DNA of 64,000 nucleotides. It comes from Geodermatophilaceae bacterium URHA0031. GTDB taxonomy: Bacteria; Actinomycetota; Actinomycetes; Mycobacteriales; Geodermatophilaceae. The position numbers and the translations under genes were made by a program. Below are positions 26,688 through 34,673 of this stretch, piece after piece. The stretch's first letter is position 1, and every line of letters begins with the position of its first letter. The stretch is taken from NCBI GenBank assembly GCA_000620205.1, contig JHVP01000008.1, positions 124,001 through 188,000 of the forward strand. The letters run 5' to 3'. A model generated the notes under the pieces. The model did no database searches, was not told the origin of the DNA, and worked only from the letters and a program-made list of their open reading frames with translations.

Positions 26688-28337
26688 ATGGGGCGGCACG
26701 CCTCCACACCGTCCCGCTCCGGGATCGCCGGCCGGCCGGCGCTGCTCGGCGGCCTGGCCGTCCTGCTGGTCGCGGCCATCGGGCTCGGCCTGCTCTGGTG
26801 GCAGACCGGCGACGACACCGCCGACGCGGCCGACTGCGGCGACCGGCAGACCGTGCGGGTCACCGTCGCCCCCGAGGTCGGCCCGCTGGTGGAGGAGCTC
26901 CTGGCCCGGCCGGCGCCGCTCGGCGGCGGCGCCTGCGCCGTGGCCGAGGTGACCGCCGAGGAACCGCTGCAGACGCTGGCCTCGGTCGGGGCGCTGGACG
27001 CCGACGCGCTGCCGCAGGTGTGGGTGCCCGACTCCTCGCTGTGGGCCGCCCGCGCCGGCGGTGCCGACCTCGAGGCCGCCGGCTCGCTGGCCTCCTCCCC
27101 GCTGGTGCTGGCCACCAGCCGCGCCGCCGCCGACCAGCTGGGCTGGACCACCACCCCGCCCACCTGGGGTCAGGCGCTCGGCACCGGCCGCCCGCTCGCC
27201 GTCCCCGACCTGGCCGCGAGCGCCGAGGGCCTGTCCGCGCTGGCCGCCGTCCGCCAGTCGCTGGGTGGTGGCGCGGACGCCGACAACGCCGTCGTCGCCG
27301 CCGTGCTCGCCGCCGGTCGCGGTGAGGTCCCCTCCCCCGCCGACGCGCTGAGGGCCGGCACCGAGGGCGGGGCCGACGCGCCGCTGGTCCCGGTGAGCGA
27401 GCAGGAGGTGCTGGCCGCCAACACCGCGGCCGGCTCGGACTCGCTGGTCGCGGTCTACCCCAGCGACGGCTCGCCGTCCCTCGACTACCCGGTCCTCCAG
27501 GTCGGTGCCGCTGACACGGGCGACCCGGAAGCGGTGGACGCCGTCGTCGCGACCCTCACCGCTGCCGGCACCCAGGCCCGCGCCGCGGGCTTCCGGGACC
27601 AGCAGGGCGCCGCTCCCGACGGCGCCGGGCCGGAGACCGGGGTGCAGGAGGCGGCGCCCGCGTCGCTGGAGCTGGACGCGGCCGCGCTGCAGGGTCTGCT
27701 CGGGCGGTTGTCCAGCCTGGCCACGCCGTCCCGGCTGCTGACCGTCATCGACGTGTCCACCTCGATGAGCGCCCCGGCCGGCGACGGCACCCGGGCGACC
27801 CTGGCCCGGGATGCGGCCAAGAGCGCGCTGACCCTGCTGCCGGACTCCTACTCCGGCGGCGTGTGGGCGTTCGCCTACCGGCTCGACGGCGACCGCGACT
27901 ACGTGGAGCTGGCCCCGCTCCGCCAGTTCGGCGCGGACGCCGGCGGCCAGACCCAGCGCGAGCTGATCGACGCCCAGTTCGACAGCCTGCCCAGCCTGCT
28001 CTCCCCCGGCGGCACCGGGCTGTACGACACCACGCTGGCCGCGGTCCGCGCCGCCCGGGACGCCTACGACCCCTCCTCGGTGAACAGCGTCGTCCTCATC
28101 ACCGACGGCGAGAACGACGACGACACCGGCATCGGCCTCGACGAGCTGCTCAGCACGCTGCGGGCCGAGGCCGACCCGGAACGGCCGGTGAAGGTCGTCG
28201 GGATCGCGCTCGGCCCGGACGCCGACCAGGGCGCCCTGCAGCAGATCGCCGACGCCACCGGCGGCGCCGCCTACGCCGCCCTCGACCCGGAGGACCTGCA
28301 GGGCGTGCTCTTCGACGCCATCCGCCGCAGGGGCTGA
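26688..28337 (+). CDS. Membrane-anchored protein with solute-binding-like and VWA domains
   Basis: A 549-residue protein. One membrane helix (about 18-38) anchors it with the rest outside. Residues about 53-300 look like a type 2 periplasmic solute-binding domain (VRVTVAPEVGPLVEELL, LPQVWVPDSSLWAARAG, SSPLVLATSRAAADQLGW). From about 348 a von Willebrand factor A domain has the MIDAS motif DVSTS at 355-359, then LSPGGTGLYDT and LITDGEND. VWA domains bind protein partners through a metal ion. The combination occurs in actinobacteria, role unknown. GGAG lies six bases before ATG 26688. Confidence 0.85.
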   Translation: MGRHASTPSRSGIAGRPALLGGLAVLLVAAIGLGLLWWQTGDDTADAADCGDRQTVRVTVAPEVGPLVEELLARPAPLGGGACAVAEVTAEEPLQTLASVGALDADALPQVWVPDSSLWAARAGGADLEAAGSLASSPLVLATSRAAADQLGWTTTPPTWGQALGTGRPLAVPDLAASAEGLSALAAVRQSLGGGADADNAVVAAVLAAGRGEVPSPADALRAGTEGGADAPLVPVSEQEVLAANTAAGSDSLVAVYPSDGSPSLDYPVLQVGAADTGDPEAVDAVVATLTAAGTQARAAGFRDQQGAAPDGAGPETGVQEAAPASLELDAAALQGLLGRLSSLATPSRLLTVIDVSTSMSAPAGDGTRATLARDAAKSALTLLPDSYSGGVWAFAYRLDGDRDYVELAPLRQFGADAGGQTQRELIDAQFDSLPSLLSPGGTGLYDTTLAAVRAARDAYDPSSVNSVVLITDGENDDDTGIGLDELLSTLRAEADPERPVKVVGIALGPDADQGALQQIADATGGAAYAALDPEDLQGVLFDAIRRRG

Positions 28338-28349
28338 GTGGCAGAAGGA

Positions 28350-28398
28350 CCCCGTCCCTCTCACCCCTCGCAAGCTCGGGGCGAGCCTCCGGACGGGG
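28350..28398. terminator. Branched terminator between convergent genes
   Basis: Outer arms of 8 bp (28350-28357 and 28391-28398) enclose an inner 5-bp stem. It lies at the convergent ends of the VWA gene and the heptose operon, overlapping the last codons of the latter. Confidence 0.45.
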
Positions 28399-29350
28399 CC
28401 AGGAGCTGGTCGAGGGCGGTGGTGACCTCGGCGACGGTGATCCGGTCCAGCGCGGGGTCGAGCGTCGTCCCCCAGGGGTCGCCGGTGCCGTCGCCGTGCC
28501 AGAGGACGACGTGCTGCTCCCGCGGCGGTGGCCCCCACAGCGCCGGCGACACCGGCCCGAACAGCACCACCGAGGGACGGCGGTAGGCGCTGGCCAGGTG
28601 CGCGACCCCGGTGTCCCCGCAGACCACCACCCGGGCGGCGGCGATGACGGCAGCCAGCTCCAGCGACGTCGTCCGGCCGGCCAGCACCGCGTCCTCGCCC
28701 AGCCCGGCGCCGGCCGCGACGGCGAGCGCCAGGTCCCGCTCGGCCGGCCCGCCGGTGACCACGACGTCGAGCCCGGACGCCGCCAGGTGCGCCGCGACGG
28801 CGGCAAACCGCTCCGCCGGCCAGCGCCGGCCCGGGAAGGCCGCGCCCGGGTGGACGACGGCGACCCCGGCGGCCGGCGGCACCAGGTCGGGCACCGCCAG
28901 GTCCAGCGCGTCCGGGTCGCAGGCCACGTCCAGCCCCTCGGAGACCAGCCGGCACCAGCGCCGGACCTCGTGCTCGTCCGGGTACCAGGTCGGTCCGGGG
29001 TAGCCGGGGCTGTCGAAGGTGAGCAGCCGCTCCGGGTGCAGGTCGGCGACGACGAGGTGCGACAGCGGCCCCTTGCCGTGCAGGTCGACGGCCAGCTCGG
29101 GCGGCGGGGCGGCCCAGTCCAGCGGCTCGAGCTCGACCGCGGGCAGCACCTCGTCGACGGCGTCGATCAGCGCGGCGAGCGGCTCCAGCGCCCGGGTGGT
29201 GGCCAGCACCAGCCGGTGGCCGGGGACCGCGGCCCGGATCCCCCGGATCGCCGGCACCCCGGTCAGCAGGTCCCCCAGCCCGAGCGGCCGCAGCACCACC
29301 GCCGTCGGGGAGCCATGTTGGCCAACATGGCCCTCGAGGGGGACCGCCAT
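28361..29350 (-). CDS. GT9 (heptosyltransferase-like) glycosyltransferase
   Basis: A 329-residue GT-B enzyme of the ADP-heptose:LPS heptosyltransferase family. Start VVLRPLGLGDLLTGVPAIRG is the GT9 N-terminal signature; VVHPGAAFPGRRWPAERFA and VVCGDTGVAHLASAYRRPSV are the C-terminal donor-site blocks. ATG 29350 overlaps the HldE stop (ATGA). It is the last gene of the heptose operon and the best candidate for transferring the heptose made by GmhA/HldE/GmhB. Acceptor unknown. GC-rich flanks but normal codon use. Confidence 0.88.
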   Translation of the reverse strand: MAVPLEGHVGQHGSPTAVVLRPLGLGDLLTGVPAIRGIRAAVPGHRLVLATTRALEPLAALIDAVDEVLPAVELEPLDWAAPPPELAVDLHGKGPLSHLVVADLHPERLLTFDSPGYPGPTWYPDEHEVRRWCRLVSEGLDVACDPDALDLAVPDLVPPAAGVAVVHPGAAFPGRRWPAERFAAVAAHLAASGLDVVVTGGPAERDLALAVAAGAGLGEDAVLAGRTTSLELAAVIAAARVVVCGDTGVAHLASAYRRPSVVLFGPVSPALWGPPPREQHVVLWHGDGTGDPWGTTLDPALDRITVAEVTTALDQLLAPSGGSPRACEG

Positions 29351-30786
29351 CAGACGCGGGAGCGCTCGACCAGGGCGGTGGTCGAGTGGCCGTCCAGGTA
29401 GGGCAGGACGACGGCCTGGCCGCCCCACGTCTGCAGCACGGCGGCCTCGGGGAGGTCGGCGCCGGCGTAGTCGCCGCCCTTGGCCCAGACGTCGGGGCGC
29501 AGCTGTTCGAGCACCGCGGACGGGGTGTCCTCGTCGAAGACGACGACCGCGTCGACGAACTCCAGCGCCTCCAGCACCCGGGCCCGGTCCGCGGCGGTCA
29601 CCAGCGGCCGCGACGGGCCCTTGAGCCGGCGGACCGAGTCGTCGGAGTTGATGCAGACGACCAAGCAGTCCCCCAGCCCGCGGGCGGCCCGCAGCGTGGC
29701 GACGTGCCCGGCGTGCAGCAGGTCGAAGCAGCCGCCGGTGGCCACCACCGTCCCGCCGGCCGCGCGGACCCGTTCCAGCAGCGCGTGGACCCCGGGGGCA
29801 GCGGGGACGACGTCGGCCGGGACGGCGTCCCAGGTGGTGGCCCCGCCGCGGGCGACGAACGCCCCGGCCGCGGCGACCGCCGAGGTGACCGCCTCACCGG
29901 TGACCGCGCCGCCGGCCAGCGCGACGGTCACCGCGGCGGCGAAGGAGTCCCCGGCCCCGCACGGGTCGCCGCCGGTCACCGGCACCGCCGGCACGACCAT
30001 CGGCGCGCCCTCGCCGTAGGACAGCAGCGCGCCGCGGGAGCCGAGCGTCACCGCGACCGCGCCGACGCCCCAGCGGGCGATGAGCGCCTGGGCCCGGGCA
30101 CCGACGGCGGCCAGCCCGTCACCGGCGATGTCGCTGCCGGCGACCCGGGCGGCCTCGGCGCCGTTGGGGGTGACCAACCGGACCGACGGCACCGGGTCGG
30201 CGCCGCGCGGGTGCGGGTCCCAGACCACCGGGCCGCGGGCGGCGGACAGCGCAGCGCGGACGTCGGCGGCCGACGTCGTCCCCCGGCCGTAGTCGGCGAC
30301 CAGCACGGCGGCGGCATCCCGGATCGCGTCCGCGGCGAGTGCCGGCAGCGCCCCGAACCTGGCCGCCGACCCGCCGCTGTCCAGCCGGGCCACCGAGTGG
30401 TCGCCCACCCGGATCCGTTGCTTGACAGCGGTGGCACTGGTCGCCGGGATCTCGATCAGCCGGACCCGGCCGGCGAGCAGCTCCCGCAGCCGCCGGGCGC
30501 CGTCGTCGTCGCCGAGCGGGGTCACCAGGACGACGTCGGCTCCGGACCGGGCGGCGATGACGGCGGCCAGCGCGGCGCCGCCGGGGCGCTCGCGGCGCTC
30601 GACGTCCTCGACCACCGGCACCGGCGCGTCCGGCGTCAGCCGGGTCGCCGTCCCGACCAGGTCGACGTCGAGCAGCGCGTCCCCCACCACGACGATCGCG
30701 GGGCTCAGCGCTCTCTGTTCGCTCCCGCGGGGCGCTCCGCTCCTCGCTCGTCCCTCGCTGCGATGCTCACGCCCCTGTCCGCTCAC
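29350..30786 (-). CDS. hldE: Bifunctional heptose-7-phosphate kinase / heptose-1-phosphate adenylyltransferase
   Basis: The protein has 478 residues. The PfkB/ribokinase domain (about 30-325) has the anion hole GAGDS at 277-281. The cytidylyltransferase-type domain (about 345-478) has GGCFDLLHAGH with HAGH at 358-361 and INSDDSVRRLKG. In Gram-negatives HldE phosphorylates D-glycero-D-manno-heptose 7-phosphate at C1 and later adenylates the 1-phosphate. GTG 30786 overlaps the gmhA stop (GTGA), but the first 27 codons lie in a repeat-like stretch, so the true start may be nearer VVVGDALLD. The Ser/Gly-rich extension has no counterpart in the family. Confidence 0.88.
   Translation of the reverse strand: MSGQGREHRSEGRARSGAPRGSEQRALSPAIVVVGDALLDVDLVGTATRLTPDAPVPVVEDVERRERPGGAALAAVIAARSGADVVLVTPLGDDDGARRLRELLAGRVRLIEIPATSATAVKQRIRVGDHSVARLDSGGSAARFGALPALAADAIRDAAAVLVADYGRGTTSAADVRAALSAARGPVVWDPHPRGADPVPSVRLVTPNGAEAARVAGSDIAGDGLAAVGARAQALIARWGVGAVAVTLGSRGALLSYGEGAPMVVPAVPVTGGDPCGAGDSFAAAVTVALAGGAVTGEAVTSAVAAAGAFVARGGATTWDAVPADVVPAAPGVHALLERVRAAGGTVVATGGCFDLLHAGHVATLRAARGLGDCLVVCINSDDSVRRLKGPSRPLVTAADRARVLEALEFVDAVVVFDEDTPSAVLEQLRPDVWAKGGDYAGADLPEAAVLQTWGGQAVVLPYLDGHSTTALVERSRV
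30712..30786. repeat. Repeat-like GC/CTCGCT stretch at the gmhA-hldE junction
   Basis: A run of related CGCTCC/CTCGCT/CTCGTC words fills the junction and, on the minus strand, encodes an Arg/Ser/Gly-rich tail-less N-terminus for HldE. It looks like an intergenic repeat unit caught inside an operon. Only one copy was seen in the window, so classification is tentative. Confidence 0.35.
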
Positions 30787-31451
30787 TCGACGACCTGCAC
30801 GTGGTTCGACGTCGCCACCCGCGCCGGCTCGGCGAGCACCGCGGCGTCGAACGCGGCGCAGAGCAGGTGCAGCGCGACGAGGTGGCACTCCTGAACGGTC
30901 GCCGTCCACGGGGAGTCGATGGCGACCGTGTCGTGCGCGACGGCGGCCAGCGGGTTGGGTGCCGGGCCGGTCATCGCCAGCACGGTGATGCCGCAGTCGC
31001 GCGCCCGGCGGGCGGCGGCGACGGCGTTCGGCGAGCGGCCGGAGGTCGACAGCATGACCAGCACGTCGCCGGGCCGGCCGTGCGCCTCGACCTGGCGGGC
31101 GAACAGCTCGTCGGCCGGGTAGTCGTTGGCGATCGCGGTCAGCGACGACGTCTCCGCGGTCAGGCAGATCGCGGAGAACGGCGGCCGGTCAGCGCGGTAG
31201 CGGCCGACCAGCTCGGCGGTGAGGTGCTGGGCCTGCGCGGCGCTGCCCCCGTTGCCCGCGGCCAGCAGCCGGCCCCGGGACTCGCCGGTCAGCACGTCGG
31301 CGAGCAGCTGCCCCCAGCGGTCGAGGGTGTCGACCTGGTCGGTGAGCCCGCGCAGCGCCACGGTCAGCGACGTGACGTGGTCGTGCCCGGTGAGGTGGGT
31401 GCAGGTGTCGGGTGAGACCACCTCGGCGGAGCGGAACGGGGCGGTGCTCAT
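30783..31451 (-). CDS. gmhA: Sedoheptulose-7-phosphate isomerase GmhA-like (SIS domain)
   Basis: A 222-residue single-SIS protein. LLAAGNGGSAAQAQHLTAEL is the GmhA signature with the substrate-binding Ser/Asn loop; VLVMLSTSGRSPNAVAAARR is the second phosphate loop; the C-terminal CHLVALHLLCAAFD carries the active-site His/Glu region. It converts sedoheptulose 7-phosphate to D-glycero-D-manno-heptose 7-phosphate, the first step of heptose-nucleotide synthesis. ATG 31451 overlaps the GT4 stop, and its TGA overlaps the HldE GTG. Confidence 0.88.
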   Translation of the reverse strand: MSTAPFRSAEVVSPDTCTHLTGHDHVTSLTVALRGLTDQVDTLDRWGQLLADVLTGESRGRLLAAGNGGSAAQAQHLTAELVGRYRADRPPFSAICLTAETSSLTAIANDYPADELFARQVEAHGRPGDVLVMLSTSGRSPNAVAAARRARDCGITVLAMTGPAPNPLAAVAHDTVAIDSPWTATVQECHLVALHLLCAAFDAAVLAEPARVATSNHVQVVE

Positions 31452-32662
31452 CGGGACTCCTCCAGCAGGACGGGCGCGCGCGCAGCGAGCACCTGGCGGT
31501 AGACGGCATCGGTGTCGGCGACGACGCGGGACCAGCGGTAGCGGGTGCGGGCCCGCCGGACGCCGGCGGCGCCGTAGGCGGCCCGCCGCTCGTCGTCGGC
31601 GAGCAGCGCGGCCAGCGCCGCACCGAGGGCGGCCGGGTCGCGCGGCGGCACCAGGTCACCGGTGACACCGTCGGCGACGCTGTCGACCAGCCCGCCGACG
31701 GCGGTGGCGACGACGGGGCGGCCGCAGGCCATCGCCTCCAGCGGGGTGATGCCGAACGGCTCGTACCAGGGCACCGCGAGGACGACGTCGGCCGAGCGGA
31801 TCCAGCCCGGCACGTCGGCCCGGGCGACCGCGCCGGCGAAGACCAGCCGGTCGGCGACGCCCAGCTCCGCGGCGATGCCCCGCAGCCGCTGCACCTCGGG
31901 GTCGTCGTCGACCGCGTCGACCGGGGGCCCGCCGACGACGACGAGCTCGGCGTCCGGCACCGCGGCGAGCGCCCGGACGGCGTCCTCCTGGCCCTTGCGC
32001 TCGACCAGCCGGCCGAGCACGAGGAGCCGCGGCCGGCCCGAACGGGCGGCGACCGGGCCGTGCGGGGTGAACTCCGCGGTGTCCACGCCGCACGGCACGA
32101 TCGAGACCCGGTCGCTCGACAGCCCCAGCCGGCGCAGCTCGAACACCTCGTCGCTGCAGGTGGCCACCACGTGGTCGACGTCGCCGCACAGCCCGCGCTC
32201 GAGCTGGATGCGCTGCTCGGGCGAGGTGTCGGCGTCGCCCTGGTGGCGGCGCTTGACCGAGCCGAGCGCGTGGAAGGTCTGCAGCACCGGGATGCCCAGG
32301 CCGGCGGCGGCCTGCACGGAGGCCAGCCCGCTCATCCAGAAGTGCGCGTGCACGACGTCGGGCCGGGTGGCCGACCACTCGGCGTGCAGCACGTCGGCGA
32401 AGGTGGCCATGTGCTGCAGCAGGTCGTCCTTGGGCAGCACGGTGGCCGGGCCGGCCGTCACGTGGGCGACGTCGTAGCCGTCGGCGGTGCGCACCCGGTC
32501 GGGCAGGTCCGGGTCGTCGCGGCGGGTGTGCACGGTGACCTGGTGGCCGCGGCCGGCCAGGCCCGCGGCGAGCGCGGCGACGTGCACGTTCTGCCCGCCG
32601 GCGTCCACACCACCGATGGCGGCCAGCGGCGAGGCGTGCTCGCTGACGAGACTGATCCTCAT
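31448..32662 (-). CDS. GT4 family glycosyltransferase
   Basis: A 404-residue GT-B enzyme. The N-terminal VSEHASPLAAIGGVDAGGQN is the sucrose-synthase/MshA-like acceptor loop. RLLVLGRLVERKGQEDAVRA and the donor motif E-x7-E in PWYEPFGITPLEAMACGRPV are intact. Resemblance to MshA-type and sucrose-phosphate-synthase-like enzymes suggests a UDP- or GDP-sugar donor. It is coupled by ATGA overlaps on both sides within the heptose operon. Confidence 0.9.
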   Translation of the reverse strand: MRISLVSEHASPLAAIGGVDAGGQNVHVAALAAGLAGRGHQVTVHTRRDDPDLPDRVRTADGYDVAHVTAGPATVLPKDDLLQHMATFADVLHAEWSATRPDVVHAHFWMSGLASVQAAAGLGIPVLQTFHALGSVKRRHQGDADTSPEQRIQLERGLCGDVDHVVATCSDEVFELRRLGLSSDRVSIVPCGVDTAEFTPHGPVAARSGRPRLLVLGRLVERKGQEDAVRALAAVPDAELVVVGGPPVDAVDDDPEVQRLRGIAAELGVADRLVFAGAVARADVPGWIRSADVVLAVPWYEPFGITPLEAMACGRPVVATAVGGLVDSVADGVTGDLVPPRDPAALGAALAALLADDERRAAYGAAGVRRARTRYRWSRVVADTDAVYRQVLAARAPVLLEESR

Positions 32663-33624
32663 CGGGTGACCTCCTCCAGGAGCCGGTCCCAGTCGGCGAG
32701 GAACCTCACCAGCCCGTAGCGCTCCAGCGCCGCGGCGCGGGCGGCCTTGCCGGCCAGCCGGGCCGCGTCCGGGTCGTCCACGAAGGTGCGCACCGCGTCG
32801 GCCAGCCGCTGCGGCCGGGTGGAGAGCACCCCGGCCTCGGCCGGGACCGCCTCCACGGCCTCGGTGGTGGCCAGCGCGACCACCGGCATGCCCAGGTGCA
32901 TCGCCTCCAGCAGTGACAGCCCCAGCGACGTCCAGCGCACCGGGTGCACGTACACCCGGCGGCGGGCGAGCTCGGCGTGCATCGCCGCCTGCGGCGGGTC
33001 GTCGTGCAGTCCGACCCGCGCGGGGTCGAGGTCGTAGCGCTCGTGGAGCCCGGTCAGGCCCATGCCGAAGACGTCCAGCGGGGCCGCGTCGGAGAGGAGC
33101 GGCAGCAGGTCGCCGCCCGTGTACCGGCCCCGGCGGACCGGCTCGTTGACCACGACCGCGGCCCGGGCGAGCTCGCCGGTGTACCGCTCGCCGGGGTCGA
33201 CGATGCCGTGCTCGATGACGACGGTCGGCGCCGTCCCGTTGTCGTAGAACAGCTGGTTGAAGTACGTGACGTGGGCGATCGGGATCTCGGCCTGGTCGGC
33301 GAGCGGGTGCCGGGTGTTCGGCACGGCGCCGTCGGGGGCGTTGTGCTCGAGGAAGACCGCCGGCAGGTCGCGCCCGGGCTCGCGGCCCAGCCACTCGCGG
33401 ACCAGCTCAAGGTCCCGGGTGCGCTGCAGCACGACGACGTCGACGTCCTCCTCGCGCAGCTGCTCGGGGGCCACCTCGCGGACCGACGCCGGCCAGTCCC
33501 AGGTGCGCGCCCGGCCGAGCCCGTCGGGGCCGCGATCGGGGGTCACCGGGAGCAGGTACTCGTGCGGCCCCTGGACGAACGACGTCGTCCAGGACCCGTG
33601 CACGTGCCAGAGCAGGACCTTCAT
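32659..33624 (-). CDS. Glycosyltransferase, GT-B fold
   Basis: The protein has 321 residues. Start MKVLLWHVHGSWTTSFVQG, a FLEHNAPDGAVPNTRHPLAD acceptor-side block, and a C-terminal VHPVRWTSLGLSLLEAMHLG with the EAM/G-x-P-V-V-A donor motif mark it as a GT4-like transferase common in actinobacterial glycan loci. ATG 33624 follows AGGACC-like sequence inside the upstream gene and overlaps its stop (ATGA). Sugar specificity unknown. Confidence 0.82.
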   Translation of the reverse strand: MKVLLWHVHGSWTTSFVQGPHEYLLPVTPDRGPDGLGRARTWDWPASVREVAPEQLREEDVDVVVLQRTRDLELVREWLGREPGRDLPAVFLEHNAPDGAVPNTRHPLADQAEIPIAHVTYFNQLFYDNGTAPTVVIEHGIVDPGERYTGELARAAVVVNEPVRRGRYTGGDLLPLLSDAAPLDVFGMGLTGLHERYDLDPARVGLHDDPPQAAMHAELARRRVYVHPVRWTSLGLSLLEAMHLGMPVVALATTEAVEAVPAEAGVLSTRPQRLADAVRTFVDDPDAARLAGKAARAAALERYGLVRFLADWDRLLEEVTR

Positions 33625-34673
33625 GCCGCGACCACCTTCCCCACCGCGGCCACGACGTCCGCAGCGGTCACCGAGTTCAGACAGGGATGGCCGGGCACCG
33701 GGCACTCGCGGGCGCGGGTGCCCCGGCAGGGTGCCGACTGGTCGCCGAGCAGCACGGTCGGGACGCCGTAGGGCGCCCACCGGACGGCCGGCACGACCGG
33801 GGAGAACAGCGAGACGACCGGGGTGCCGACGGCGGCGGCCAGGTGCGCCGGGCCCGTGTTGCCGACGACGACCGCCGCGGCGCCGTCGAGCAGCGCAGCC
33901 ATCTCGGCGAGCGTGGTGGCCCCGCCGAGGTCGACACCGCGGGTGCCGGCGACGGCCGCGGTGAGCTCCCGTTCCCCCGGGCCGCCGGTCACCAGCACCC
34001 GCCAGCCGGCGTCGGCGAGCGCCTCGACGGCCTCCGCGCAGCGCTCGGCGGGCCAGGCGCGGGCCGGCACCGAGGCGCCCGGGTGCAGCACCACGTACCC
34101 CGGCTCGTGGTCGGTCGGCGGCAGCGGACGGCGGACGGCGAGCCGGCCGTCGTCACCGTCGGGCAGGTCGAAGCCGGCTGCCCGGGCCAGGGAGAGCGCG
34201 CGCTCGGGCTCGGGCAGGTCGTCCACCCGGTGCCGGACGTCGAGCAGCGAGCCGGGGTAGTCGACGCTGATCGCGCTCAGCCGCCCGACCCCGGCCAGCC
34301 GTAGCAGCAGCGCGAGCGGCAGCGGCGACTGGTGGAAGGAGGTGCTGATGACCGCCTCGTCGACGCGCAGCGCCCGCACCCGCTCGGTGAGCGCGGCGAC
34401 GTCGGCGGCGTCGACGGGCTGCGGGGCGCCGTCGATCCACGGGCAGTGCCAGGTCAGGACGTCGTCCACGCCCGGGAGCAGTTCGGCGGCTGCGGTGCCC
34501 TGCGGGCTGGCCAGGAGGACCACCCGCTCCGCCCCGGCGGCCACCGCCCGGACCAGCGGCCCCTGCAGCAGCACGTCCCCGGCATTGTCCAGCCGCGCGA
34601 CCAGCACCGTCCGCGCGCTTTCGCGCGCGAAACCACCCGCGGTTTCGCGCGCGTAAGTACGCGCCCGGGTCAC
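33621..34673 (-). CDS. GT9 (heptosyltransferase-like) glycosyltransferase
   Basis: Up to 350 residues. TVLVARLDNAGDVLLQGPLV is the GT9 start signature; YVVLHPGASVPARAWPAERC and VVVGNTGPAHLAAAVGTPVV are the donor-site blocks. It shares only family-level motifs with the GT9 at the operon end, so the two probably act on different acceptors. GTG 34673 overlaps the upstream stop (GTGA), but the first 22 codons fall in a hairpin of 13-bp arms (34622-34653). A GTG at 34607, right at TVLVARLD, is an alternative start. Confidence 0.85.
   Translation of the reverse strand: MTRARTYARETAGGFARESARTVLVARLDNAGDVLLQGPLVRAVAAGAERVVLLASPQGTAAAELLPGVDDVLTWHCPWIDGAPQPVDAADVAALTERVRALRVDEAVISTSFHQSPLPLALLLRLAGVGRLSAISVDYPGSLLDVRHRVDDLPEPERALSLARAAGFDLPDGDDGRLAVRRPLPPTDHEPGYVVLHPGASVPARAWPAERCAEAVEALADAGWRVLVTGGPGERELTAAVAGTRGVDLGGATTLAEMAALLDGAAAVVVGNTGPAHLAAAVGTPVVSLFSPVVPAVRWAPYGVPTVLLGDQSAPCRGTRARECPVPGHPCLNSVTAADVVAAVGKVVAA
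34622..34653. repeat. Palindromic element inside the GT9 5' end
   Basis: Perfect 13-bp arms (34622-34634 and 34641-34653) of alternating CG with AAACC/GGTTT, and a 6-nt loop. It encodes the in-frame Y/F-A-R-E-T/S words of the N-terminal extension and would form a strong hairpin in operon mRNA just upstream of the alternative GTG. Confidence 0.55.
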
